From assembly GCA_949358305.1 (NCBI GenBank), contig OX442316.1:16804001-16864000 (forward strand): 60,000 nucleotides of DNA, in the 5' to 3' direction. Positions 1 through 9,122 of the stretch are shown piece after piece. The DNA is from Strigamia acuminata. Lineage: Eukaryota > Arthropoda > Chilopoda > Geophilomorpha > Linotaeniidae. Both the position numbers and the translations under genes were made by a program. How positions within the stretch are numbered: position 1 is the first letter of the stretch; each line of letters opens with the position of its first letter. Below the pieces are notes generated by a model. The model worked only from the letters and a program-made list of their open reading frames with translations, did no database searches and was not told the origin of the DNA.

Positions 1-154
1 GACAAGTTTTGCACGCATTAAAACGAGGATGACTTCCGGCGACGCGAGTGCACTAATTGGCCAGCCAATTGTGGATCTTGACTTTGAGTCGACAATTGAA
101 TGTGGGCCAAGGACGGCAGCGCACGGAATGAATTAAATATTTGTGATTAAATAC

Positions 155-229
155 CTTTTCTTGCTGTAGAAATGAGATGACCACGATCAAAACGACGAGG
201 ATGACGGTGAGCCAAACAAAAACGGCCAT
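155..229 (-). CDS. first coding exon of a membrane-anchored protein, gene leaves the window
   Basis: Reading the minus strand from the ATG at 229 gives 25 codons, MAVFVWLTVILVV followed by more aliphatic residues and ending in QQEK. A consensus-like donor (AAG|GTATTT) then opens at 154. The peptide is one uncharged hydrophobic helix with a polar end, which fits an N-terminal signal anchor. The CYP20A1 first exon at 7094..7162 has the same design: one helix, a basic end and an AAG donor. Another microsomal P450 or a similar ER enzyme is therefore plausible, but this is inference. The rest lies beyond position 1. The start is the only ATG that opens the helix, and the upstream sequence is GC-rich and promoter-like. 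Confidence 0.55.
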
Positions 230-345
230 TCGAGACGCTCAACTCAAAACTGCCCTTGGACTTGATGGGGCGCGGGCGCGGGCGCGGCTCGGCTCATGGA
301 GACTGGCATGCGAGAGAAGCATCCACAGGGGTCACGTGACGTTCT
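230..345 (-). promoter_or_regulatory. GC-rich promoter with palindromic E-box GTCACGTGAC
   Basis: Just upstream of the exon at 155..229 there is a repeated GGGCGC tract (about 271..290) in otherwise AT-rich DNA. A perfect 10-bp palindrome GTCACGTGAC lies at 331..340. CACGTG flanked by GT/AC is the preferred site of USF/MITF/TFE-type bHLH-zip factors in animals. The core is 104 bp upstream of the ATG. A near-identical site sits 94 bp upstream of the CYP20A1 ATG. Confidence 0.45.
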
Positions 346-447
346 AATTTAAGAAGATGCATTTTTTGAATTTATCGCTGCCGGGACCTGGGCGAGACTC
401 GGACCGTCGGGTTAAAAGAAAACACAAAAATGTGATTAAATTTGAAT

Positions 448-453
448 TTTATT
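448..453 (-). terminator. AATAAA poly(A) signal of the Asp-rich gene
   Basis: AATAAA on the minus strand about 22 bp past the stop codon at 475. The short 3'UTR suits a compact gene. Confidence 0.6.
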
Positions 454-474
454 CAACATTGCAAGAATACATGT

Positions 475-1344
475 TTAGCCGTAGAAGCGACCTGGGTAGT
501 TAGTCCACGGATAATAGTTTCTTCCGTAATTTCCGTAATAGACTCCAGGGTAGGAGCCCCAACGGTTATTTTTTGGCTTACGCGACTTCTTACCCGGCTT
601 ATGGGGCTTTTGCGGCTCACTCGGAGGCTTGGAGAAGCTCTTGGCGTTGAGCACTGTTTTCGAGACAGTACTGTGAACGTCGCTCGCTTTCTTGTGTGTG
701 GCGACATCCGACTTCTTGTCTGAAAACTCCTTGCTGATTTTTGTGACCGTCGGGGTCCCCTTTTTAGCTTTGCTTCCATGCTTATAACCATCGTCGTCAC
801 GTCTGTCGTCATTAAACCAATCATCATCGTCGTCGACGTCGTCGTCGTCGTCGTCATTGCGGTTATTACCACCTCGTTCACGATCATCATTATCATCATC
901 TTTACGTCTGCCGCCACGGCCACCTCCACCGTTATTATCGCCGTTATTATCGCCGTCATTTTCCCAGCCAGACCAGGAGGGATCAAAGAAATCGGAGTTA
1001 AAGTCTCGATCGAAGTCATCGTCTTTATTGTTTCGGTCGTTTCTGTTGTTTCTTTCCCGATCGAAGTCATCGTCTTTATTGTTTCGGCTATTTCTGTTGT
1101 TTCTTTCCGCGTCTTTGAGAGCCCTCGCGGCATCTTCGATGCTTTTTTTGGCATCTTCAATATCACGCCTGCTACCACCTGGGTAACGTTTGCCGTCTAA
1201 CGCTGGATCTGCGGGTTTTTGGGCAGGAGGGTTTGGATCTTTTGCTTTAACTTTATCTTTATCTTTTGCGTCGTCGACAGCTGTAGCTAAGGACATTGGC
1301 ATTGCAAGTGCTGCGAGGCACAAGAGGATGGGAATTGGCAACAT
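475..1344 (-). CDS. secreted Asp/Asn-rich low-complexity protein (289 aa)
   Basis: This is a single open frame from the ATG at 1344 to a stop at 475. The N-terminus is a clear signal peptide (MLPIPILLCLAALAMPMS, probable cleavage after LATA). A Lys/Asp/Pro segment and a helical DIEDAKKSIEDAARALKDAE stretch follow. The centre is rich in Asp, Asn, Arg and Gly, with runs of D, DDDFDR and GGGGRGGRR. The tail is basic, then Tyr/Gly/Pro-rich (NYPGRFYG). A 17-residue unit (ERNNRN..NNKDDDFDR) is duplicated in tandem, encoded by a 51-bp direct repeat at about 1011..1112. A likely 5'UTR intron (donor GTATGT at 1454, acceptor ending at 1363) and a poly(A) signal frame the gene. No domain is recognised. 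An extracellular matrix, mineral-binding or cuticle role is possible from composition only. Confidence 0.75.
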   Translation of the reverse strand: MLPIPILLCLAALAMPMSLATAVDDAKDKDKVKAKDPNPPAQKPADPALDGKRYPGGSRRDIEDAKKSIEDAARALKDAERNNRNSRNNKDDDFDRERNNRNDRNNKDDDFDRDFNSDFFDPSWSGWENDGDNNGDNNGGGGRGGRRKDDDNDDRERGGNNRNDDDDDDVDDDDDWFNDDRRDDDGYKHGSKAKKGTPTVTKISKEFSDKKSDVATHKKASDVHSTVSKTVLNAKSFSKPPSEPQKPHKPGKKSRKPKNNRWGSYPGVYYGNYGRNYYPWTNYPGRFYG

Positions 1345-1454
1345 GTTGGGATGTTAATTAATCTGTTTGGAAGAGATTTGTTTCTGTTAGGTTTGGGTGG
1401 ATAGTTTTTTTTTTTTGGTTTTAGTTTGAGTGGATATTATTAGGTTTGACATAC

Positions 1455-3090
1455 TTGCTAGTTTGCTGGTGGTTCCGTTCGCTTGAGAGATGTGCTTGGT
1501 TGTGAGTGTCTTCGGCAATGAGCTGTCGTTTTTGGGGTCTTTTTATTGTGAATTTTTGGTTGTGTCAATAGCCATTAATGGAGTTTTGTATTCAGTCTTA
1601 ATTAGGATTGATTGGTTTTTAGTGTTTTAAAGTTTGTTTTTTCGAATTTGTAAAGAATTAATTATATTGCTCGTTAAGTTTAATGGGCAGATTTTCTAAA
1701 TTTTATTTAAAATTTTATAATAATAATAATAATAATAAGAAAAAAAGGTTTTTTTTATAGAATGGGTTAGCAAATTTATTTGACGATTTTTGGACTTTTG
1801 TTTTAAGGTTGCAGCAGTTTCGGCCAGATAATTTTTGTTCTCCGAATTATTGGCCCTCTGTCGAATTTTTGAGAAGTTTTTGAGAGGTTTTTGAGGTTTT
1901 TTTTAGAGAAATTTTTAAATTTTTTAAAAATTTGAGAGATTTTTGAGAGATTTTTGAGAGATTTTTGAGGTTTTTAAAATTTTTTAAAGCAATTTTTGAG
2001 AGATTTGTGAGAAATTTGAAGCGGTTTTTTAGAGATTTTTGAGAGATTTTTGAGAAATCACTAAGAATTTTGAGAGATTTGTGAGAGATTTTTAAAATTT
2101 GTAGAAGAAATTTTGAGAGATTTGTGAGAAATTTTTAAAATTTGTAGAAGAAATTTTAAGAGATTTGTGAGAGATTTGTGAGAGATTTTTAAAATTTGTA
2201 GAAGAAATTTTAAGAGATTTGTGAGAGATTTGTGAGAGATTTTTAAAATTTGTAGAAGACATTTTAAGAGATTTGTGAGAAACTTTTAAAATTTGTAGAA
2301 GAATTTTTGAGATTTTGAAATTTTTTAAAGTAATTTTGAGAGATTTTTAAATATTTTAAAGAAATTTTGAGAGATTTGTGAGAAATTATAAGCAGTTTTT
2401 GAGAAAATTTGAGACATCTAGCTGAGAAAATTTTGAAAATTTACGACCCAAAATCGACATTATTTTTCCATTGTATTTAAAAAAAAAAACAATAAAAAAA
2501 TTTTCCACATCAACTTTCAAGGGAATGTCACACCACTAGGGTGAATAATATGACGCGCTGGACAGAGGAATGTCAACAAAACTTAACCGGACACAGAATG
2601 CAACTGTGATTTCACACAATCCGCAAATGACGTCATTCTCTATCCTCTACCTCCCACCCAACAATAACAACTATCGTTGCTTAGCTACACCAACGAAAAT
2701 TAATTTAAAAAAAAAAAACATTTTTGTTTTGATTACTTTTGATGAGAAAATTTCTATTTCCACCAGACCTCTAAATTACTACGTGGTTAACCACTCGTAT
2801 CTCAAGGACTAACACCATTAATGGATCTAATGGTCGTCCCTATGACTCACGCATGAGTGCTTGAATTGTACATGAGCAATTTTTAGATAATTTCCTATGA
2901 TTCAGTTAAATGCACATTATGCTAATTGGGTGTAATTATCAGATTTACCACTTGAGGGAATGAAATGACGAGAGCAATATTATTCAGGGTTAAATTGATT
3001 GAGTTTTATATCGTAATGAAACCTTATAGTATTTAATTACAGCGTAAATAAACTCGTCTATTCGCCAGTGCGCGTTGGCGGCTTTTCTAG
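1455..3090. other. intergenic, AT-rich, with a degenerate repeat tract
   Basis: No coding exon is seen. From about 1865 to 2440 the DNA is a degenerate tandem array built on GAGAGATTTTT/GAGAGATTTGT words. A longer internal period is visible at 2095..2300, where AAAATTTGTAGAAGAAATTTT recurs about four times. An imperfect X-box-like word (GTTGCTTAGCTAC) lies at 2676..2688. The stretch separates the 3' end of CYP20A1 from the 5' end of the Asp-rich gene. Confidence 0.6.
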
Positions 3091-3093
3091 AAA

Positions 3094-6000
3094 TCACTTT
3101 CTTTTCTCGAGACTAATCCAGATCTCCTCCTCGGGATGGAGGATTGTGGCCCAAACGAGGTTGATGGTTTGGTCGGGGACCAAACTGAATCGAAACTGAC
3201 GACACCATTCGGCCAAGTAGAAACTCATCTCGATGATGGCGTACGTTTGACCGGGACATTGACGCTTGCCCGCAAAACCAAACGGTTTAAACGCGTACGG
3301 ACTGCGGCCCTTAGAGTTGGCCGCGGAGAATCGATCGGGATCGAATCTGGAAAGCAGAAGGACAACACCTTTTTAGACTTCCAATCGTGGGGAAAAGGCT
3401 AGTAAAGGAAACAGGAGTAAAAGTTAAGACAAAGGATAGGCCCCTTGGACCACCTGTTAATGGATTCTCCTGTTTCCTCATTTTGGGGTTGATTCTTACT
3501 GTTCAGGATTAGACCAGGTGTCAGGATGATGCATAGCCACACCCAGTGCTTGGTATATGTTGGTTTGTGCTGGGACAATGTATTCCCCAAGTTTCATTTC
3601 TTCTTCCGTTTGTCGGCCGATAACCAGCGTGATGAGGCATGTTCGCATAGTTTCTTCGATCACTTGTCGAAGATATCTGTGAAATAGAATCGATTCAGTT
3701 AAGCCAATAAAGTTTTCATCAACATGAAAACTTGGCAGTAGCAAGTGCTCCAAGTGCCAAGTTCAGGAGAGAAGCTGGCAGTTCCCACCAAATAAGCACT
3801 ACGGGCGTGAAGGAAGAAATAAGTTTTATTTAATTACCAAGGATATTTTTTCAACTGTTTTAAGCTTTTGTTTTTCCTTTGAATTGCCCAATTGCCAAGA
3901 ATAATGTGATACCTAGAAGGTAGAGTGCTTTGGGTGGAACGGCTTTCTGAAGGACCCAACCATACATCGAGAACTGGAAAAACCCACAGAAAACCCAGTT
4001 CGAAGGTAGATGACTGATGTTCTCAATCATGTAAGGATGAAAAACAGCTGGAATCCCAACAGGTTACCCATGATCAGACCCAATCAGGGCTGGACTGGAA
4101 ACAAATTTATTGCTGGGAAATCTGGGTGTCCGAGCCACAATTAATGAAGTCGGGACAGGCCACAGCGGGCCGCGACAGGCTACAGCGGCCACGGGCCACC
4201 GGGAAACTCCCGGTAGCCCGCCGGGCCAGTCCAGCACTAGACCTAATGCTGCTTAACTGCTGTATTCTAATGGGAACGGATGATGCACACGGGGAGCCGC
4301 GAGTCATCATTATGGCTTTATAACCTTAATTACTTGAGATTGGGAACGTCTTCGAGCGTGATAGGTCGGTCCCCTAAAACAGATATGAGCTCTTCGTACA
4401 CTTTTTCTTGGATCTCGGGGTGTAAACTTAGTTCATAAATCAGCCACATCAGGACTATAAAAAAAGGTAATTTGGTTCTGATGTTAGTCATTAACTTAGT
4501 TCTAAGTTCAGCACAACTAACCTCTTCCTGCAGGTTCAAAACCAGCAAAGATGAACATGATTGAATCACCCATTCGTTGAGATTCGTTGAGATCAAAGTC
4601 TAGTAGCATGTCGATAAATAAATTTTGGTTGTCCAACTTTTCTTCTTTTTGTCGCACCTCTAGAATTCCTTTCACAATCTTCTGCATCTCTGCACATTCT
4701 GCAAAGAGATGTAGAGTTAAAACATGACCGTATTACCCCGCTTATTGCCGCATGCCGTTGGGCACGGGTTAATGACGGTTTTCAAATCGCGCGTAGAAAG
4801 TCAAAACCGGCATGTGGGTATAGAGTGAAACATGCCAGTATAAGTGAAAAAACTGGTTTTTTTTTTTGTTTGAAATAGCCCAGATGAATTATTATGTTAA
4901 AATTTGGGCCTGAAGATTACTACTAAATTTTTGGGAAAATTTATAGAAATTTATGCCAATTTCCTACATCCTGGACATCTAAATATGTATGTTTTTGGTT
5001 TATCAGCATGCCGGTAATACTCGCACTATACCGACATGTGGCAATAAGAGGGGTAATATGGTAAGGGATAAATTAGAATGAATAAGCCTACTTTCTCTTA
5101 GTTTTTTCCCTTCAGGGCTGTCTGCTTTTGGATTATCTTCAACACCTTTAATAATCTTTGGAGAAAAAATTACCTTGTTTTCATTTTGAAATTCCAAACA
5201 CGAGAACAATTTCTCACTTGGCTCAATAAAGCCTCAAAAGGTTTTATTTCCTCCATATTTTTAAGATGATTTCCAAAAGATGTTGTTAAAATTCCTTTCA
5301 GCGCTGCAGTAAAAGTTGTTTTCACTAAAGGAATGTGATCATCAGGGCTGTGATTCTTCCACTTGCTGACATACTCATGGGCTATCTGCAACATACAATT
5401 TACTCTTTACTCTCTTCTCTTCACACCCAAGTTTAAACAGTCTTACATCCAATAGAACTTCTGAGTAAAATTTGCATCCTTTGAGCATGTAATAATGGTC
5501 GTACACTTTTCTTCTTCTTACAACCTCTTCACCATTCAAAAGTCCAAAAGCATCATCTCCAGTCAAAACCCTAAATGGTTCAAGAATTTCCACTACAATA
5601 CAATAGAGAGGAAAAAAAATTGGGAACAATTCTATTGATGAATCAATTGGTTAATTACCAAAAGTATAAATAAACAAACAAACATGGCAGGAGCTAACTC
5701 TAGACCACAACCACAGTTGCAAGTTCTGGTTGCCATCTGCCAACAAAATTGCATCTTCAAAAAACTGATTGCCAGAAAAATTAGGCTCAGTGTTAGGCCC
5801 CAAAATTGCCAAGACTTTCAGGAGATGCAAATATCAGCTATATCAGTGGTGTACCTTCAACTTAACAGTGCTGTCATGAAGGTTATGCGCAGTTGTACTC
5901 CGTTATACCTTAGGCTTTACACCGTATTCCTTTGGCTTTACGCAGTATACCTTCGGCTTTACGCAGTACACCTTCGGCTTTACGCAGTACACCTTCGGCT

Positions 6001-7162
6001 TTACGCAGTACACCTTTGGCTTTACGCAGTATATCTTCGGCTTTACGCAGTACACCTTCGGCTTTACGCAGTACACCTTTGATTTTACACAGTATACCTT
6101 TGGCTTTACGCGGTATACCTTCGGCTTTACGCGGTATACCTTCGGCTTTGAGCGGTATACTTTTGGCTTTGCGCAGTGTACCTTCGGCAGTGTAACTTTG
6201 GCTTTTCCTACGACATTAGCACTGGGGCTTGACAAGACTTCTCCAATGGCTTGGCAAGATTGACATTATTACTGATAGATACAGTATAGCAGATACAATT
6301 AGCAGACCGCAGGGGCTCTACATACAATTTATGTATGTAACGGGTTTCCAAGCCAAAAATAGTTGGAGAACCATTGGATTAAAGAAACGACGTTGTTCCT
6401 TCCACTTGATTGGCTGTGGTGTGGTGTGTGAGAGCTCCTTATGCTCGTTGTTTGTTTATTTACTCGCGGTATCACTGCAATTCACACGCTTGGTTAGCAA
6501 GACGCTTTTGGGTTTTAAACAGTTCTGGAGAAGAAATGCTAACTGCAAGTTTTGTCCCTTCCCAGAACGAGGCTACTGGTCCAAACTGCTCGTGGAGATC
6601 GCGTATAAACTTGGCCATTCCTCCAGCCTTTTTAATGTCCTCCGCATTGCCTTCACTGCATTAAATCAAGATCAAGAGTCAACACCAAATTAATTATCAA
6701 CAAACTCTTAACATTCTTCATTTTACACCAAATCTTACATGGGATCTGTTGCCTTAAGTCCTGGAATTTTTTTATGCTTTGCATCACTTTTCTTTAAAAA
6801 AATAGAATAAAATAATTTATCAAACATGAAATGAAACAACGCATTTACAATTTAAGACGCATTAAATGTGAAGGTCGAACGCATTAAATGGTCCATTTAA
6901 GGTCGATCACCCTTGAAGCGCATCACGTATTGTAAAACATGCTTCGACAAGCCTAACTCATCAATTATTAATTCAGGGATCAATACGATTGAAACAAGCT
7001 GACAATCAATCAAAATGGGCACAAAATGGGCACAAAATTTGCCTTTATTTTCTTTTTTTCCCACACCCCTTTGGTGACTAAAACATGGCTTACCTTGGGT
7101 CGGTGCAGAAACGCAACGAGCGCAAACAGAGCTAAAAGTCCTCCCAAAATGATGAACAACAT
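3094..7162 (-). CDS. CYP20A1: cytochrome P450 20A1 orthologue, 10 exons, about 459 aa
   Basis: The exons on the minus strand are 7162..7094, 6791..6739, 6655..6504, 5592..5447, 5385..5218, 5155..5092, 4698..4522, 4454..4334, 3676..3500 and 3346..3094. All introns are GT-AG and the phases join to 459 residues; human CYP20A1 has 462. Only the end of exon 3 is weak (donor GTCTTG). The first exon is a signal anchor (MLFIILGGLLALFALVAF). Exon 3 reads GNAEDIKKAGG then DLHEQFGPVASFW, as in CYP20. The I-helix has AGFEPAG (268-274), with Pro where most P450s have Thr. The K-helix ExxR is ETMR (325-328), and DPDRF follows. The haem loop is FGFAGKRQCPG with Cys406; like CYP20 it has Gly instead of Phe seven residues before Cys, but it keeps Arg at Cys-2 and Gly at Cys+2. 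CYP20A1 is an orphan ER P450 with no settled substrate. Confidence 0.9.
4085..4239. mobile_element. hAT-type MITE, 155 bp, with 8-bp target duplication
   Basis: The element starts CAGGGCTGGACTGG and ends CCAGTCCAGCACTA, an inverted pair of 14 bp with two mismatches at the right end. It is flanked by GACCCAAT (4077..4084) and GACCTAAT (4240..4247), an 8-bp target duplication with one difference. A CAGGG start and 8-bp duplication are hallmarks of hAT transposons. The interior is GC-rich and contains a hairpin (ACCGGGA-AAC-TCCCGGT, around 4197..4214). It lies in the CYP20A1 intron between exons 8 and 9. Confidence 0.8.
5885..6200. repeat. 21-bp minisatellite in a CYP20A1 intron
   Basis: About 14 tandem copies of CTTTACGCAGTACACCTTCGG-like units, 21 bp each, drifting at the edges (TTTGGCTTTGCGCAGTG). 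Because 21 is a multiple of three, long repetitive frames stay open on both strands; they are not taken as genes. The array lies in the intron between exons 3 and 4. Confidence 0.9.
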
Positions 7163-7253
7163 CACGCACTACTTGTTCGAGGATGACTAACCAGCACGAT
7201 GCGAGCCCTAGTCCATTCTGCACTTGACTGGACCCGGCAGACGCCCTCAACAT

Positions 7254-7263
7254 GTCACGTGAT
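7254..7263. promoter_or_regulatory. E-box GTCACGTGAT upstream of CYP20A1
   Basis: GTCACGTGAT matches nine of ten positions of the palindrome at 331..340. The CACGTG core is 94 bp upstream of the CYP20A1 start at 7162. The space between here and the ARL16 poly(A) signal is under 410 bp, so this is probably the CYP20A1 promoter. Confidence 0.45.
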
Positions 7264-7663
7264 AGAAACCATACACTTTAAAGCCACACCATAAACATTT
7301 CCTTTTTTTTTTCTCGTTCAACCTTGCGATAATAAATGGAAAGAGAAAAAAAAATGTTGCAGGTGATTACTAACGTGTCTATTTATTATTTATGAACGCG
7401 GACGTTTTTAATTGGCGTGGAATAATTGCACAATATTTTTCGCCCTCAACACGGAGCGCTTTAAGCTTAATTTGCAAATTGCCCGGCCTTGGAATTCACT
7501 CTTTCAATGCAAAAACCACTTTGATTGAACAGTTTTATTTTTAGTTCCGTTTTAAGACCCATTTTCGTGTAAACAAACTCGGAATTGTTTACTCAAATCG
7601 CACTCTGTTGATTGACGGACGGATGAATGACGTCAACTCAGACAAAAATCGTGCAAATCATCT

Positions 7664-7669
7664 TTTATT
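7664..7669 (-). terminator. AATAAA poly(A) signal for ARL16
   Basis: AATAAA on the minus strand (in GATAAATAAAAGATG), about 145 bp past the ARL16 stop. It is the nearest such signal downstream and precedes the CYP20A1 promoter region. Confidence 0.55.
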
Positions 7670-7813
7670 TATCAACTAAAAATAGAAAAATCGTTCGAAT
7701 GTCCGCAAGGTCACCTCTGCGCCTAAATCCATCACACATTATCACATTTGTTGAATCGGGGGGGCGGCGGCCATTTTATCGGCGTCTAAATCCGTTTGTG
7801 CGCGCTCGTTTTA

Positions 7814-8380
7814 TCAGGTGTTCGCCTCCATCCACTCGCGCACGCTCGGCAGGCCGTGTTCGGTGAGCGCGCTCGTTTCCAGCACGCTCATTTTGTGTTG
7901 GGCGCCGGCGCGCTCAAAGATGGCCGCCACTTGCATCACGTCTCGCACGAGAGGGACACCCATGAGCGTTGGTTTCACGTCGCATTTGTTGAAGGCGAGT
8001 AGTAATGGGCAGTTGTCCAAGGACGAATGGTCGAGCACGTCGAGGAGGAGCAGGGTGGAGGCGGACACTTGGAACGAGTTTGACGAGTCCACGACGAAGA
8101 TGAGCGCGTTGGCGTCGCCGAGGTATCGGTGCCACAAGGGCGCCATTGCGCCGCCCAGTTCGCGCACGATGACCGAGTGTTTTCTCTTTCGGGTGTCCAG
8201 TTTGACGTTGTACAAGTTGGTGCCGCTCGTGGGGATTGTCGGGATGAATTGGTGCTCGCTCGTCTTGCTTTCTTTCAGTTTCTCTAAAAGGAGCGTTTTG
8301 CCCACTCCGCTCGCGCCCACACACACGATCGTCGGCTCCTTGGGCTCCTCGTGGCGCGTGTAGCGATGGAAACAACTCAT
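7814..8380 (-). CDS. ARL16: ADP-ribosylation factor-like GTPase 16 (188 aa)
   Basis: This is one exon from the ATG at 8380. The P-loop is GASGVGKT (residues 23-30). The switch II region reads VRELGGAMAPLW: the usual DxxGQ is replaced by RELGG, which is diagnostic of ARL16 (human ARL16 has IRELGGCMGPIW as I recall it). The base-binding motif is NKCD, and ETSA follows near the C-terminus. There is no Gly2, so ARF-type N-myristoylation is not expected. ARL16 has been linked to ciliary traffic and innate immune signalling in vertebrates. Length fits the family (about 170-200 aa). The start codon lies 10 nt after the predicted stop of the cytochrome b5-like frame and 17 nt after a strong acceptor (TTTCTTTGCAAACTAG). 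ARL16 may therefore be the second cistron of a shared transcript or carry its own leader. The exon is notably GC-rich. Confidence 0.9.
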   Translation of the reverse strand: MSCFHRYTRHEEPKEPTIVCVGASGVGKTLLLEKLKESKTSEHQFIPTIPTSGTNLYNVKLDTRKRKHSVIVRELGGAMAPLWHRYLGDANALIFVVDSSNSFQVSASTLLLLDVLDHSSLDNCPLLLAFNKCDVKPTLMGVPLVRDVMQVAAIFERAGAQHKMSVLETSALTEHGLPSVREWMEANT

Positions 8381-8390
8381 TTGGATGCAA

Positions 8391-8780
8391 TCACTCGCTA
8401 GTTTGCAAAGAAAGGGGAAAAAATATTAATTAAAAATGGTGTTGCGTTGATTTTTGTTCGATACGCACGTCAGGTCGGTGATGTAGTATTTTTCGAGGGT
8501 TTGGTTGATGAAGTTTGAGACTCGTTTGTGAGCCGATTGCTGTTGCACGGCGGCGGTGCCGTCTTTGCCGGCGAATCGAAGGATGGCGTCGCCGCCCGGG
8601 TGGCTGGCGACGTACGGGGTTATGTTGTAAATCTGGAATGTGGAAAATTGTGTTAGCGATATTTAAATAATGCTTCGAGTCGTGTGGATGCCGTGCCTTT
8701 TTGTTGATGATGATCCAAGCGTCGTCCTTGTATGCGTGGTGGCTCACTTGCTCGGTTGAAAACAACGACTCGGTAGCCAT
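8391..8780 (-). CDS. small soluble cytochrome b5-like haem protein
   Basis: Exon 1 is 8780..8697 (MATESLFSTEQVSHHAYKDD, then AWIIINKK). The intron 8696..8633 is 64 bp and uses a GC donor (AAG|GCACGG) with a CAG acceptor. Exon 2 starts at 8632 (IYNITPYVASHPGGDAILRF). The haem ligands are His39 in HPGGD and His63 in SAHKRV, 24 apart as in cytochrome b5 (44 and 68). Two ends are possible. Unspliced, the frame stops at 8426 (96 aa). If a 71-bp intron (donor GTGCGT at 8468, acceptor TAG at 8398) is removed, it ends ITDLTE at a TGA at 8393..8391 (84 aa), 10 nt before the ARL16 ATG. There is no C-terminal membrane anchor, so a soluble electron carrier is expected; the partner is unknown. Confidence 0.8.
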
Positions 8781-8931
8781 TTTGTACGATTGTAACTATG
8801 GCGACGGCGAGTTAATTTCGTTTTGAAAGGCAAGATTTTTGCTTTTCGAGTTTTGTTTTTTTGAATACACAAAAATTAAATGGTAATTAAATGATAATCG
8901 GTTTTATTAAAAGCGATTAAAATTTAATTTG

Positions 8932-9000
8932 TGCGTATTCGTTCGTTTTTTTAGCGCCAGGTGGCGGGATGGTTCGGTAGACGAAGCAGACGACGAGGAT
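8932..9000. repeat. diverged duplicate of 9449..9527
   Basis: Both segments share ATTCGTTCGTTT, then TAG/GGCG words, then GACGAAGCAGACGA. In the right copy this encodes ATG GCG GAC GAA GCA GAC GAT AAG GAA (MADEADDKE) on the plus strand. In the left copy the ATG is out of frame but the DEADDEDLAKY frame is open. They may be duplicated 5' exons or a duplicated promoter region. The left copy also holds a CTCF-like GCCAGGTGGCG word. Confidence 0.45.
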
Positions 9001-9122
9001 TTGGCAAAATACAAAATATATTAAAATATATTAAAATATATTTCTGGTTGCACTCAACATCAATTACATCAAATTACAAAGTCGAAACATTTCTTTATAC
9101 ATCTCACGTGTCTCATTTCGCG

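Noticed and set aside
453-1200. Long overlapping frames on both strands across the Asp-rich gene
   Set aside because: They are shadows of the GAY/AAY-rich coding frame at 475..1344, which alone has a signal peptide, 5'UTR intron and poly(A) signal.
5684-6235. Repetitive proteins (LRLYAVH and VYCVKPK repeats)
   Set aside because: Both strands stay open only because the minisatellite period is 21 bp, and the array lies in a CYP20A1 intron.
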